Source: Yamadazyma tenuis | Lineage: Eukaryota > Ascomycota > Pichiomycetes > Serinales > Debaryomycetaceae | Direction: 5' to 3' | Assembly: GCF_029203305.1 (NCBI RefSeq) | Contig: NC_089463.1 | Coordinates: 947,001-1,011,000 of the forward strand | Length of the DNA stretch: 64,000 nucleotides | Part shown: positions 28,520-37,151 of the stretch, piece after piece | Layout: every line of letters starts with the position of its first letter | Numbering within the stretch: position 1 is the first letter of the stretch | Notes under the pieces: generated by a model | Databases searched by the model: none | What the model was told of the DNA's origin: nothing | The model's input: the letters and a program-made list of their open reading frames with translations, nothing else | Program-made: the position numbers and the translations under genes

Positions 28520-28807
28520 GTTTGACTTATGATAAAGATAACAAGTATTACTATTGCTCCCATTGCTGAGCTGAGTTCGCGAATGCGGTCCAGGTGGAAT
28601 TGTGAAATCAGTAGAGACACGAACTGTAAGAGCAATAAATGAAGGTTAGTAACTGGATAGTCCGTTGGAGACTACCATTCTATCGACAACCCCCTTGAAT
28701 GAGGAACTACTCGTTCAGATGTGAAATGTGTGGTGCTGTTAGTTGTGTAGTCGCAGTGTTTGTACGCTTATTTTCAAATTCAACTCGATTTGCCTTTTTC
28801 GCAACTT

Positions 28808-29773
28808 ATGGATATGACTCTCTTGCAAGAAGTGCAAATAGAACAAGGCATCCTTTTATTTGTCACATACATTACACCCGAATTATACGAGTGGTTTCAA
28901 GATGACTACAACTGGGAGACTACCTTACGACTTGTTCCACTTCGCCAACAACTCGAGTTGAGGAATATGGCTGATCATTCTGCCAAAGTCAAGAGGCTTA
29001 TAACACGGTTGTTCTTGACGCTAACCCTTAATTATGTTATCCACAACCATGAAAATGACCCATGGGAGCCTCTCATATTTTCCTACAATAAGTACGGGAA
29101 ACCACTGGTACCGGAGGCGAGTATTTCATTTAATTCTAGCACCTCCAACCATACCATTTGCATAGTTATCAACAACATAGGGAACATGGCTCCTATAGGG
29201 GTGGACTTATCACATGAGCAGCAGAAAATCGACAAACTGACGGTTTTGGAAGACTTCAAGGCAATTTTTCACTCGTCTGAGATTACCCAGCTACAAGGTG
29301 TACCTGATACCAGTCTACAATATAAGATGTTTAATCAGTTTTGGACTCTTAAAGAAGCATTTACAAAATACTTGGGGTATGGGTTAAACGTAGATTTGGG
29401 GAGTTTCTGGTTCGATTTGCATAACGAGCAAGTCATAGACGTCCCAAACTCAGCCACAGAGTTCTACAGAGCCATACACAACGATAAAGACCAAAATAGA
29501 CGCAACGCTGTCCCGTTTGAAATCTCATGGCACACAAATATCTCTGTGGATACTAGAAATCTACAGCTTCCTTCCACTGCACGTGAGAACGATCTAGGAA
29601 ACATATCGCTTATATGTCAGTCAGGAGTACTCCTCAATTCCCTGACCAAAGCTCACACCTTACCTGTCATTATTTCCCTCATTTCTGATGGGCGAGTCAG
29701 CCACCAGAATCGGATCCACACCTTCAATTACCATATAGACTTGCATAGAATCCTCAGTAACAACCACGCTTGA
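28808..29773 (+). CDS. LYS5: Phosphopantetheinyl transferase Lys5
   Basis: Transfers 4'-phosphopantetheine from CoA to the Lys2 aminoadipate reductase carrier domain, required for lysine synthesis. The Sfp-type signatures are present: a FSYNKYGKPLVP segment near residue 90-100, the magnesium-binding PIGVDLS around residue 131-137, and WTLKEAFTKYLGYGLNVDL near residue 178-196 with the catalytic W-x-x-K-E-A-x-x-K pattern. The 321-residue length from the ATG at 28808 is somewhat longer than S. cerevisiae Lys5 (272), with extra C-terminal residues. The frame remains open upstream to a TTG at 28760, so the exact start is uncertain; no splice signals were found upstream. Confidence 0.85.
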   Translation: MDMTLLQEVQIEQGILLFVTYITPELYEWFQDDYNWETTLRLVPLRQQLELRNMADHSAKVKRLITRLFLTLTLNYVIHNHENDPWEPLIFSYNKYGKPLVPEASISFNSSTSNHTICIVINNIGNMAPIGVDLSHEQQKIDKLTVLEDFKAIFHSSEITQLQGVPDTSLQYKMFNQFWTLKEAFTKYLGYGLNVDLGSFWFDLHNEQVIDVPNSATEFYRAIHNDKDQNRRNAVPFEISWHTNISVDTRNLQLPSTARENDLGNISLICQSGVLLNSLTKAHTLPVIISLISDGRVSHQNRIHTFNYHIDLHRILSNNHA

Positions 29774-29913
29774 TGGCAGACTATCTGAAATCCGCACTAA
29801 AAAAGATTTAAACAAGGTAAGCGCTTTAGCTACTCATCAGCACTACAATTTACACGCAGTATTAAACCTCAAGCTTCCGAGTAATATATGGTTATTGTTA
29901 TCCAAGTAACCAA

Positions 29914-32490
29914 ATGAGTTGCCACACAAAGTATGGAGACAAAAACTTCAAGTCTCTAAAGCGGCGGCCCACGCGAAGACTAGGTGCCTCTAGAACCAAC
30001 CTGCCGTTTTATTACCCCCAAAATAATCTTGGATCAAGTAACACAATGGGATCCAGTCCTCCTGAATCACCAATAGAATCTCCACACCACGGGCCGACTC
30101 CCATCCCCGAAATAACCCCCTCGGAATCTAAAATGAAAATTGTTCGAGATATCTACGGATCAATCCTAAGTATCGATGACTGCCAGGCCCAAGAGAACCC
30201 TGCAACACATTTGGTGATATGCTCATATACGTTCAACAAAAAGACAAGACCAACTGATGGGCTAACTTCACATCTTAATGTGTCTCCCAATAGGCAGTTC
30301 ATGTACATCACTAAATCTGCAGCTATAAAAGATCACACGGTGATAAATATGTTTAAGCATGTGGAACAGGTACTTATTTGCCGAAAGGAAGGCATTTTAG
30401 TTGTGTTGAATGATAATGGAGGCTACGTGTTCTTTCGGCATGATCGTTACAGTGAAGAATTCTATGACTTTATAGTTGCGAGTTACAGCAGCGTGGAAGA
30501 TGCCAGTATAGAAGATGTACACAACAAGATGACGGGTATTGATGAGTCCAGATCATCCGAGAAACAATCAGAACAGGAACCACACACTTACAGATTCCTG
30601 AAAGATTTAGAGAAGAAGGCATCCCCTTCTTTTCCTAGGATTCCTCCAGAAGTCATGTACTCCTCAGAAGATGCGGTACCAATACTAGCCAGAAAGACAA
30701 GATCACGAATGGTGAGCCCAGAAACGATATCCCTTGTACCATTAGAGTCTCCGGCTCCATTTGTTCCGCCATTACAGTACAAATTCCCCGACGGGAAGCC
30801 TTTCATTGTTACCCAATCCGATTTCAAAACATTATACAACAATGACTGGGTAAATGATACCATAATCGACTTCTTCATCAAATTCGAAATACAGCAGGCA
30901 GTCCACAATGGGAATATGAAGCAGGAAGACGTATATGCGTTTAATTCGTTCTTCTTTCTAAAGCTAATGTCCAATCCTGAAAACTTCCAAGATAGAGAAC
31001 TAATCGGCTACTACCAAAACGTCACTCGATGGGTCAGTAAAATAGATCTCTTCAGCTACCAGAACTTGATTATTCCTATTAATGAAAGTTCCCATTGGTA
31101 CGGATGTTTGATAGTTGGGTTACCTGATTATCTTGAGCGGGCCAAGACGTTGAAAGAACTCAACGAAAGCCAAGCTCATGATTATGTCGGAAACTCAACA
31201 GACGTTGTGGAACCTGAAGTTCATTCCATTTTTGAAAGCAGATTCAAGAATAAAGTCAACATATTTGTGTTTGATTCCCTAGGCCAAAAACACGTTCGTA
31301 TCCATCACCCATTTAAAAATTTCTTGATGGAATATTGCAAGGATAGATATGGGATAGAGATGGAAAGATCCGATATAGTGTTCAGGTCCACGAAAGTGCC
31401 CAAACAAAACAATTTCAATGATTGTGGAATTCATGTCATATACAATATCCGCAAATACTTGAATGCTAGGGCTGAATGCCTTCTGATATGGAATAAAGGA
31501 AGCTCACAGTACAAGGCATTTTTTAAGAGCTCCGAGAGAGCAGGAATGAGGAAGGAATTAATTCAGTTGTTGCTTAAACTCCATAATGAGGACAATCCAG
31601 ACAAAAACAAAGAAGAAGCAGGCCCCGAAAATTCTGAGAATGGGGTTGGAAGCGAAACAGACACCGGTACCAACGTAGAAGCTGGGTCCAAAGTTTCTAA
31701 AGAGTCGTCATCTACTGCAGACGACAGATGCATAAACGTGGATTCTGGAAACGAGAAAGGTTGCGGTAGCGAAGATGATGAAATTGAAGTCGTCCAGGTA
31801 AAGAACCTAGACAATGTTAGACAGCATCGGATAAAGGCAAGAGGAAGAAATGGAACGAATCGACTATTTGTCACAATAGCAAACGGTGTTAATTTGAAGG
31901 CCGACACGTATGGAGTGGACCAGAAGAAGTCGTCTAACGAATGCATTCAAGAATTGGTGGATGGTATTGGCGAAAGGTCCAATTGGGAGACAACTGAAAG
32001 AGAGACTGATGACATCAATGAGAATTTGAGCAACCAAGCCCTTAAAGAGTCACGGATATCAAATGACATTTCTGCAGTAGCGGTACAGATTCTAAATGAG
32101 CTATTTCCAGACCCAAGAGAGACATTTACGTCAAACCAGATATTGGAGATCACCAAATTCATAAAGGACATCAACCATCTAACGTTCAAAAGAGACCTGC
32201 AAAAGGTAGAACACTTGAAAAAAGCATTCAGGGAAACATACGACAGGCTCGATCCCTCTAGGCCAATGAATGCTGAATTCAAGATCACCTTTGACACAGC
32301 TCTCAGTAAGAAAACGAGCGAAACCAACCACGATGATAGCGATGATACAGACGCATTGCATGAAACGTTAAGCATTAACAGCGGTAGCCATACTGAAGGA
32401 GTTCTCAGAACCGATAAGGCCTATTCCCCGTCCCGTCGGTGGGAATACACAGAAACCCAGCCGAGGGACAAGAGGCAACGGCTTCTGTGA
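29914..32490 (+). CDS. ULP2: SUMO-deconjugating protease Ulp2
   Basis: Nuclear cysteine protease that trims poly-SUMO chains. The C48 peptidase domain lies in the middle (about residues 295-515), as in Ulp2/SENP6 rather than C-terminal as in Ulp1. It opens with VTQSDFKTLYNNDWVNDTII and carries the complete catalytic set: His394 in SSHWYGC, Asp454 in FVFDSLGQ, Gln498 and Cys504 in KQNNFNDCGIH. An insert of about 45 residues separates the His and Asp motifs, a Ulp2-type feature. The N-terminal region contains a PH-like segment and basic nuclear signals. The long C-terminal tail is acidic and Ser-rich, consistent with SUMO-interacting and regulatory phospho-sites (EIEVVQVKN resembles a SIM). Length 858. 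Confidence 0.92.
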   Translation: MSCHTKYGDKNFKSLKRRPTRRLGASRTNLPFYYPQNNLGSSNTMGSSPPESPIESPHHGPTPIPEITPSESKMKIVRDIYGSILSIDDCQAQENPATHLVICSYTFNKKTRPTDGLTSHLNVSPNRQFMYITKSAAIKDHTVINMFKHVEQVLICRKEGILVVLNDNGGYVFFRHDRYSEEFYDFIVASYSSVEDASIEDVHNKMTGIDESRSSEKQSEQEPHTYRFLKDLEKKASPSFPRIPPEVMYSSEDAVPILARKTRSRMVSPETISLVPLESPAPFVPPLQYKFPDGKPFIVTQSDFKTLYNNDWVNDTIIDFFIKFEIQQAVHNGNMKQEDVYAFNSFFFLKLMSNPENFQDRELIGYYQNVTRWVSKIDLFSYQNLIIPINESSHWYGCLIVGLPDYLERAKTLKELNESQAHDYVGNSTDVVEPEVHSIFESRFKNKVNIFVFDSLGQKHVRIHHPFKNFLMEYCKDRYGIEMERSDIVFRSTKVPKQNNFNDCGIHVIYNIRKYLNARAECLLIWNKGSSQYKAFFKSSERAGMRKELIQLLLKLHNEDNPDKNKEEAGPENSENGVGSETDTGTNVEAGSKVSKESSSTADDRCINVDSGNEKGCGSEDDEIEVVQVKNLDNVRQHRIKARGRNGTNRLFVTIANGVNLKADTYGVDQKKSSNECIQELVDGIGERSNWETTERETDDINENLSNQALKESRISNDISAVAVQILNELFPDPRETFTSNQILEITKFIKDINHLTFKRDLQKVEHLKKAFRETYDRLDPSRPMNAEFKITFDTALSKKTSETNHDDSDDTDALHETLSINSGSHTEGVLRTDKAYSPSRRWEYTETQPRDKRQRLL

Positions 32491-32661
32491 AATCATTGCA
32501 TATTTGTAAATCTACACTCAAATAAAGTATCTGTAGGGTCTTATTCTATTTCGTTACGTCACTCTTTCCACTCAATGATGTCTTCAAAATACCTCCTTCA
32601 GAACCTTGACTTTGATTCGCATTTGAGTAGTACAGTCATTTCAACAACTTTTAGACACTTC

Positions 32662-33330
32662 TCACAACTCATCCTTCACATCAATAGTGTCTTCAGTATT
32701 TATTAACTCATCACAGCTTCGTCCTACATCCTCCCCCAACACAATAAACTTCACCGTATGAAAATAATCAAGGTTATCACACCAGCTGCGCTTATTTCTA
32801 AACTTCATCGTTTGGAACTCACTGATCCACTGGGTCAATTCCATAACTGGTAGGTCTACGCCCACATCTACCACCACCAAGAACTCACCGAACTTTGTCT
32901 CTAATGAGTAAATCGTATAGATCTTATGCCTTCTTAAGATCTGGGCCACAAGGCGAACCTGGTCCGAAATCCTCGTAACAGCTCGGTGGAACCACTGCAA
33001 CAGTTGGGGCTCACGTGATTCACCCATCATGTGGTTGTTAAGCAGCTGGAACTCATCGGAGTCAGTATGAATCACATATCGGTATTTATCGAATTGGCTC
33101 ACAAACTTGTCGGAATAGTCAATGAAATTCAACACATCATCACGGGAGTCGTCGCGAGCACGAAGGGCCAGGGCCGGCACGTTATCTAAGATCTTTGATA
33201 TTCGGAAGTCTGCCATTGTCGGGTCGAAGCACACAGTAGCAGCACACAAATAGGTCCAAATTACTAGCCAGTTCATGAAAAGATGAGGTTCAGAATTTGA
33301 CGTGCGCGAAGAACAATATATTTGAAACAT
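32662..33330 (-). CDS. Unrecognised protein with N-terminal hydrophobic segment
   Basis: Hypothetical protein. The open frame reaches back to 33429 but begins with TTG after an in-frame stop, and the first ATG is 33330 (222 residues). That ATG cuts through a hydrophobic stretch (SFPVLVVASLLMFQIYC), so the real start may be spliced, non-AUG, or upstream with a frameshift. A second hydrophobic segment (MNWLVIWTYLCAATVCF) follows. The remaining ~190 residues look soluble and folded, with IYTIYSLETKFGEFLVVVDV and MELTQWISEFQTMKF segments, but I see no known motif. A uORF-like ATG lies at about 33474. TATA-like sequence on the minus strand near 33527. Function unknown. Confidence 0.55.
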   Translation of the reverse strand: MFQIYCSSRTSNSEPHLFMNWLVIWTYLCAATVCFDPTMADFRISKILDNVPALALRARDDSRDDVLNFIDYSDKFVSQFDKYRYVIHTDSDEFQLLNNHMMGESREPQLLQWFHRAVTRISDQVRLVAQILRRHKIYTIYSLETKFGEFLVVVDVGVDLPVMELTQWISEFQTMKFRNKRSWCDNLDYFHTVKFIVLGEDVGRSCDELINTEDTIDVKDEL

Positions 33331-33756
33331 GAGCAAAGATGCTACTACAAGGACTGGGAAAGAAGAGAATGGCGTTGTGATTCTCTCGTCTAGTTGTTCG
33401 ACCCACAGTAACACCCTTCTAATGATCAATGGACCTGTATATTACTGAGTATGTCTCCGCACCCACCACTGCACATCCACTGTGTGATCTCACGTGTAGG
33501 TTACAGATTAGCAGAGGAGGTATTTATATAGTAAGCTTTTGTGGTTCTTTTCGTAGGAAACACCAATTCCAGAACAAAGCATGCTCGGGTTCCACGCTCA
33601 GCCCCCAGTCCCCGGCTCTCAGGCCCTGAGTGTTTCCCCAGTTGGTAGTTGCGGTGCGATAAAATGCAACACTTTATCGCACATAAAACATTTCAGATCT
33701 CTTATCGCTTTTCATTGATCCATAAATTATGCTATTATATCGTTATCGTATTTACA
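33331..33756. other. Intergenic region with GATA motifs, between the unknown gene and SFU1
   Basis: Promoter of the membrane-protein gene and 3' flank of SFU1. Holds CACGTG at 33491-33496, TTATCG words at about 33675, 33704 and 33742, and the inverted repeat annotated separately. Confidence 0.5.
33654..33682. repeat. Perfect inverted repeat containing GATA sites
   Basis: GTGCGATAAA at 33654-33663 is the exact reverse complement of TTTATCGCAC at 33673-33682, with a 9-base loop. Each arm contains a CGATAA motif. It lies about 75 bases past the SFU1 stop. Confidence 0.7.
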
Positions 33757-35256
33757 CTACAGGGTTCCTTCATTCAACAAGCCACCAATTGAGATTTTGT
33801 TACTCTTGACCGGTACGGACAAGTCGGTCATCAACGCCTTGTGCTCCCGTGGAGGTGTAGACTCCTGCTTGAGGACAGGAGACTGTTGGGGGTTATGGGG
33901 TGGTACATCATTCAGACCTACCATGGATGACAGGCATGATGAGGAGGCGCGTGATTGGGAGTGGGAATTGGGAGAGATCAACGGGCGTGCGATGGTGGCA
34001 GGGTGGGTTCCAAAATTGTGAATTGAAGGGAGTTTGATGGGGACAGATGGCTGTGAAGCGGGTCTGGGTGGTGGGAGGTTGTATGCGTTTGGAGGAGGGG
34101 GTCCTGGGAAGGGTCCAGGTCCATTGGGGATACGGCCAGAGCCGTTGTACGGTGGGAAATGGTGTTGGGCCATGGGGTACGGGTAGAACGGCTGGGGAGC
34201 AGGAGGAAGTTGGGGCATGGACATGGGCATGGATATGGGCATGAAAGCTTGGCCTAGAGTCGGACCTGCCAGGGCCGGGCGTGCGAGCAGGAGTACCGAC
34301 AGGTCTCCCTGGGGCGGCGTGGCATGGCGGGGCGATGAGTGCTTGTGTTGGATTGGGGTATCCATATGGGCTGGCGACCTTAATGAGAGCTTGGGGGAGA
34401 CTGTCATTACTGTCAGCACCACCGACTGGGGCGAGGCGGCGGCTGCAGCCAACTTTTCTTGCTCGTTGATATCAATTTCAGACGCAGCTGATGATGGCTT
34501 CTCCTTGTCAATGTTTCTCTTTCTTCGTTTGATGGTAGCCTTTTTCATTCTCACCGGCCGGTGCAGTCCGTGTAATTTATAGTAAAGGCCACAGGCGTTA
34601 CAGATGGTGTTACCACCGTCGTCGCGGCGCCACAACGGGGTGATGGTGGTGTTGCAGTTGAAGCAGGCGATGGCGAGGTCATCCAGCTGTGGGGTGGGAG
34701 CCTTTGGTTTTTCCTCCTCGTGTATTTTTTTTAAAAACATCCGGTTGTTGTAGGCGGGGCAGCCTTTACAGGCGGCGCTACCACCGGTACCGTTGCACTG
34801 GCCATCACCGGCACAGCTACCATGTTTCTTGTTTTCGACTGTGATGAGGTTGGGAGTTTTCTTGAGGTTGACGGGCCGATTCGTATTGTTGGAGCGTAAA
34901 TAGAGGCCACAGGCATTACAGATGAGAGTGCCGTTGGTGGACCTGCGCCAGAGAGGAGTGGTTTTTGTGCCACAGTTGGAGCACAGTTGACCGTCACTGA
35001 CTTCATTTTGGGACACGACGTCGACTTTGATGGAGTTGACTTTAATGGAATCAGCTGAGGTATCGGTCGAAGTGTCGGTCGAGGTATCGGTCGAGGTGTC
35101 GGTGGAGGTGTAGGTCGAAGCGGCGGCCGTAGGACTGGGACTGATGGTGGATGGGTTGGGGGCACCAGCTGGGGAGTTACTGGTAGTATTGACAGTTGCT
35201 GTCGGTAGGTTTGCTAATAATGACAGGTCACTTTCAGTCTTGACTGTGAACGACAT
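33757..35256 (-). CDS. SFU1: Iron-responsive GATA repressor Sfu1
   Basis: Represses iron-uptake genes when iron is sufficient (Sfu1 in Candida, SreA/Urbs1/Fep1 in other fungi). Two GATA zinc fingers of the C-x2-C-x17-C-x2-C type are present: Cys92/95/113/116 (CSNCGTKTTPLWRR) and Cys198/201/219/222 (CFNCNTTITPLWRR). Between them lies the diagnostic iron-sensing cysteine cluster, Cys148, Cys154, Cys163 and Cys166, in the context CAGDGQCNGTGGSAACKGC. A basic stretch KKATIKRRKRN follows finger two. The N-terminus carries a Ser/Thr/Asp tandem repeat; the C-terminal half is Pro/Gln/Ser-rich. This finger-Cys-finger arrangement is exclusive to fungal iron GATA factors. The start ATG at 35256 is unambiguous. 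Confidence 0.94.
   Translation of the reverse strand: MSFTVKTESDLSLLANLPTATVNTTSNSPAGAPNPSTISPSPTAAASTYTSTDTSTDTSTDTSTDTSADSIKVNSIKVDVVSQNEVSDGQLCSNCGTKTTPLWRRSTNGTLICNACGLYLRSNNTNRPVNLKKTPNLITVENKKHGSCAGDGQCNGTGGSAACKGCPAYNNRMFLKKIHEEEKPKAPTPQLDDLAIACFNCNTTITPLWRRDDGGNTICNACGLYYKLHGLHRPVRMKKATIKRRKRNIDKEKPSSAASEIDINEQEKLAAAAASPQSVVLTVMTVSPKLSLRSPAHMDTPIQHKHSSPRHATPPQGDLSVLLLARPALAGPTLGQAFMPISMPMSMPQLPPAPQPFYPYPMAQHHFPPYNGSGRIPNGPGPFPGPPPPNAYNLPPPRPASQPSVPIKLPSIHNFGTHPATIARPLISPNSHSQSRASSSCLSSMVGLNDVPPHNPQQSPVLKQESTPPREHKALMTDLSVPVKSNKISIGGLLNEGTL
35053..35106 (-). repeat. 12-base tandem repeat encoding STDT units in SFU1
   Basis: About four and a half copies of a 12-base unit coding Ser-Thr-Asp-Thr (residues 51-68), with minor codon drift. 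Likely variable in length between strains. Confidence 0.7.
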
Positions 35257-35842
35257 GGTCTATAAAAAGGGATCAAGTGAAAGGACAGTTGTAGATCTCA
35301 ATAATGCGAGAGTGGAAAGCGAAGAAATGCGTGGCACCGTGAGTCGGGAACAACGTATGAATCGATTAATGACTAATGAATAAGTTGGTAAATGTATAAA
35401 TTCTCATCAGACTGAGGCAGCAGAAAATACCAATTTTCAGCGTGCGGGAACCCAGATGTTAGAATAAAATCAGCGAATCGCTGTTTCGGTCATCAGTTAC
35501 GAGAGCAGTGCGACATGAACAATCGAATTCCCCGGCACCAACCAATCAGCGGCCTTCTATTAATAAGATTTCTCTTGAATTTGCAGGGCGTGCCACCACC
35601 GGCAACCTCGTATAAGCTCCACAACAGTGGATTTCTGTAGGTCATGGATTGGCAGTGGGGGGTTAGCGAGTGCCGAAATTACCTTGGTTGGCCTACATTC
35701 CCGTACCTGGGTGTTGGGTCTCCTACTACGGAATACAGAGCTCCCACTCGATGCATTTCAGATTGTTTTTTATTGTCGTGTGCCTTACCTCCGATAGGCC
35801 AGGGCAGTAAAAAATGTGTCAAATTTCAAACATTCTCGCAGT

Positions 35843-35851
35843 ATCTGATAA
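35843..35851 (+). promoter_or_regulatory. ATCTGATAA Sfu1/SreA-type site
   Basis: Matches the ATCWGATAA consensus bound by fungal iron GATA repressors, about 590 bases upstream of the SFU1 ATG. Suggests autoregulation. Confidence 0.5.
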
Positions 35852-36901
35852 GCCTATTATTAGGGTTTGGTGGTTTGGTAGCCCTACCAGGGAGGTTTAT
35901 AGAGGAGATTGCGTTAGATGGTTTAGAGGTTTGATGAAGTGGCAGCAATGAGTGTACTTGGGATCAGGCGGTAAGATTAAGGCGTGTAGGTGCATATCCA
36001 ATGTTAATGCCGAAAATACCAAATGGCCCTGTCCTCGCCCACGTTAGACCTTCGTACAGGTGGGACTGGTACGCGCTCGGGTGGTACAGTCAATACCAAA
36101 TGAAATGAACTTCTTTGTTAAATTAATGTCGCATTAGTTGGGCAATCAAAATGAAATATGTCGTTCGTACCCTAGGACGGAGAATCATTTATTTCAATGG
36201 TTGGCAAGGCATGACTGATACTACTATGGCCCATTTAGCACATGATTTTAAGGTGACGGGGTTTTGAGGTTGGGAATCTTTGGTCAACAATATTTAATGG
36301 TAGTAATGCTGTATACGATATAAAGTTTGCGTATTATGATGATTCTCATGTACTAGAATGGTATAGCGGAACACTTTGTCGGGCAGCACTTTTTACTTGT
36401 TCATCGTGAAATAAAACTATCATGTTTGCATTGAGGACAGGATACTTAACCAATTCAGTTATAACGTCCATAAGAAACTACTTACAGTGGTCCGCAAATG
36501 TTCCTCTACAAGTGTCTAATAAGGTATCAGATTCCAGATTCTTGTGGAAGGAACCTTGAGTTTTCTAACACTTAGACCAACGCCCCATTGCACCAAAAGT
36601 GCGATATATACTTAAGAGAGGTGTTCATTTAGCGGAGGATTAATAGTAGTTGGTTTCAGATCTCGGTGGGGGCTTTTCCGCAACCCCTGGTACAGGCACC
36701 ACCCCTACCACCGCTCACGGGCCCACAGACTCACAATTTGGCCCCAGGCTCTGTATTTGTCCAGCATCTTTGTCTAGTGAACGGCGGAAAACAAATGGTG
36801 AAAAGTGGCACAACTGGCTCACATTCTCGTAGATATCGGCATCTCTGGCCCACCCTTGCCCCTCCAACCCTCTTCTCCCTTGTTTACAATGGTCGCCAGC
36901 A

Positions 36902-36907
36902 ACGCGT
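36902..36907 (+). promoter_or_regulatory. MCB box upstream of SWE1
   Basis: ACGCGT about 245 bases before the SWE1 ATG. SWE1 is a G1/S-expressed gene in S. cerevisiae, so a cell-cycle box fits. Confidence 0.45.
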
Positions 36908-37151
36908 TTTTGTGTCTCATTTTAGTTCCTCATTTTTCGCATCTTTGTTTTGCATCTTTGTTTATTTTTATCGCTTCACACACTCAACATTTTCATAACC
37001 TCCATCCAGACAAATTTCATCTCGACATTTGCTACCGTTCCGTGAAGTTGTTTGCCCCCCCTCATCCTAAGTGCCGTGCTCCCTGTTTCCCAGCCCGCAA
37101 TCAAATTTGGTATTGTCCCAATAACCATCTCCAATCCTCCAGTCTCGAGTT

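Larger units (their letters stand above)
35257..37151. other. 1.9 kb shared upstream region of SFU1 and SWE1
   Basis: The longest gene-free stretch. Open frames such as 35644-35934 and 36650-36998 have no recognisable features. It holds an ATCTGATAA iron-GATA site (35843-35851), a one-mismatch inverse copy (GTATCAGAT, about 36506), and an MCB box (36902-36907). The SWE1-proximal 500 bases are C/T-rich. A non-coding transcript is possible but not evident. Confidence 0.5.

Noticed and set aside
33429..33530. Upstream exon for the unknown membrane protein
   Set aside because: No GTATGT-type donor or TACTAAC branch point was found near a usable ATG, so I did not add an exon.
35644..35934. 96-codon open frame in the SFU1-SWE1 gap
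   Set aside because: Low-quality peptide with no domain, no Kozak support, and no partner exon; a chance frame in a long gap.
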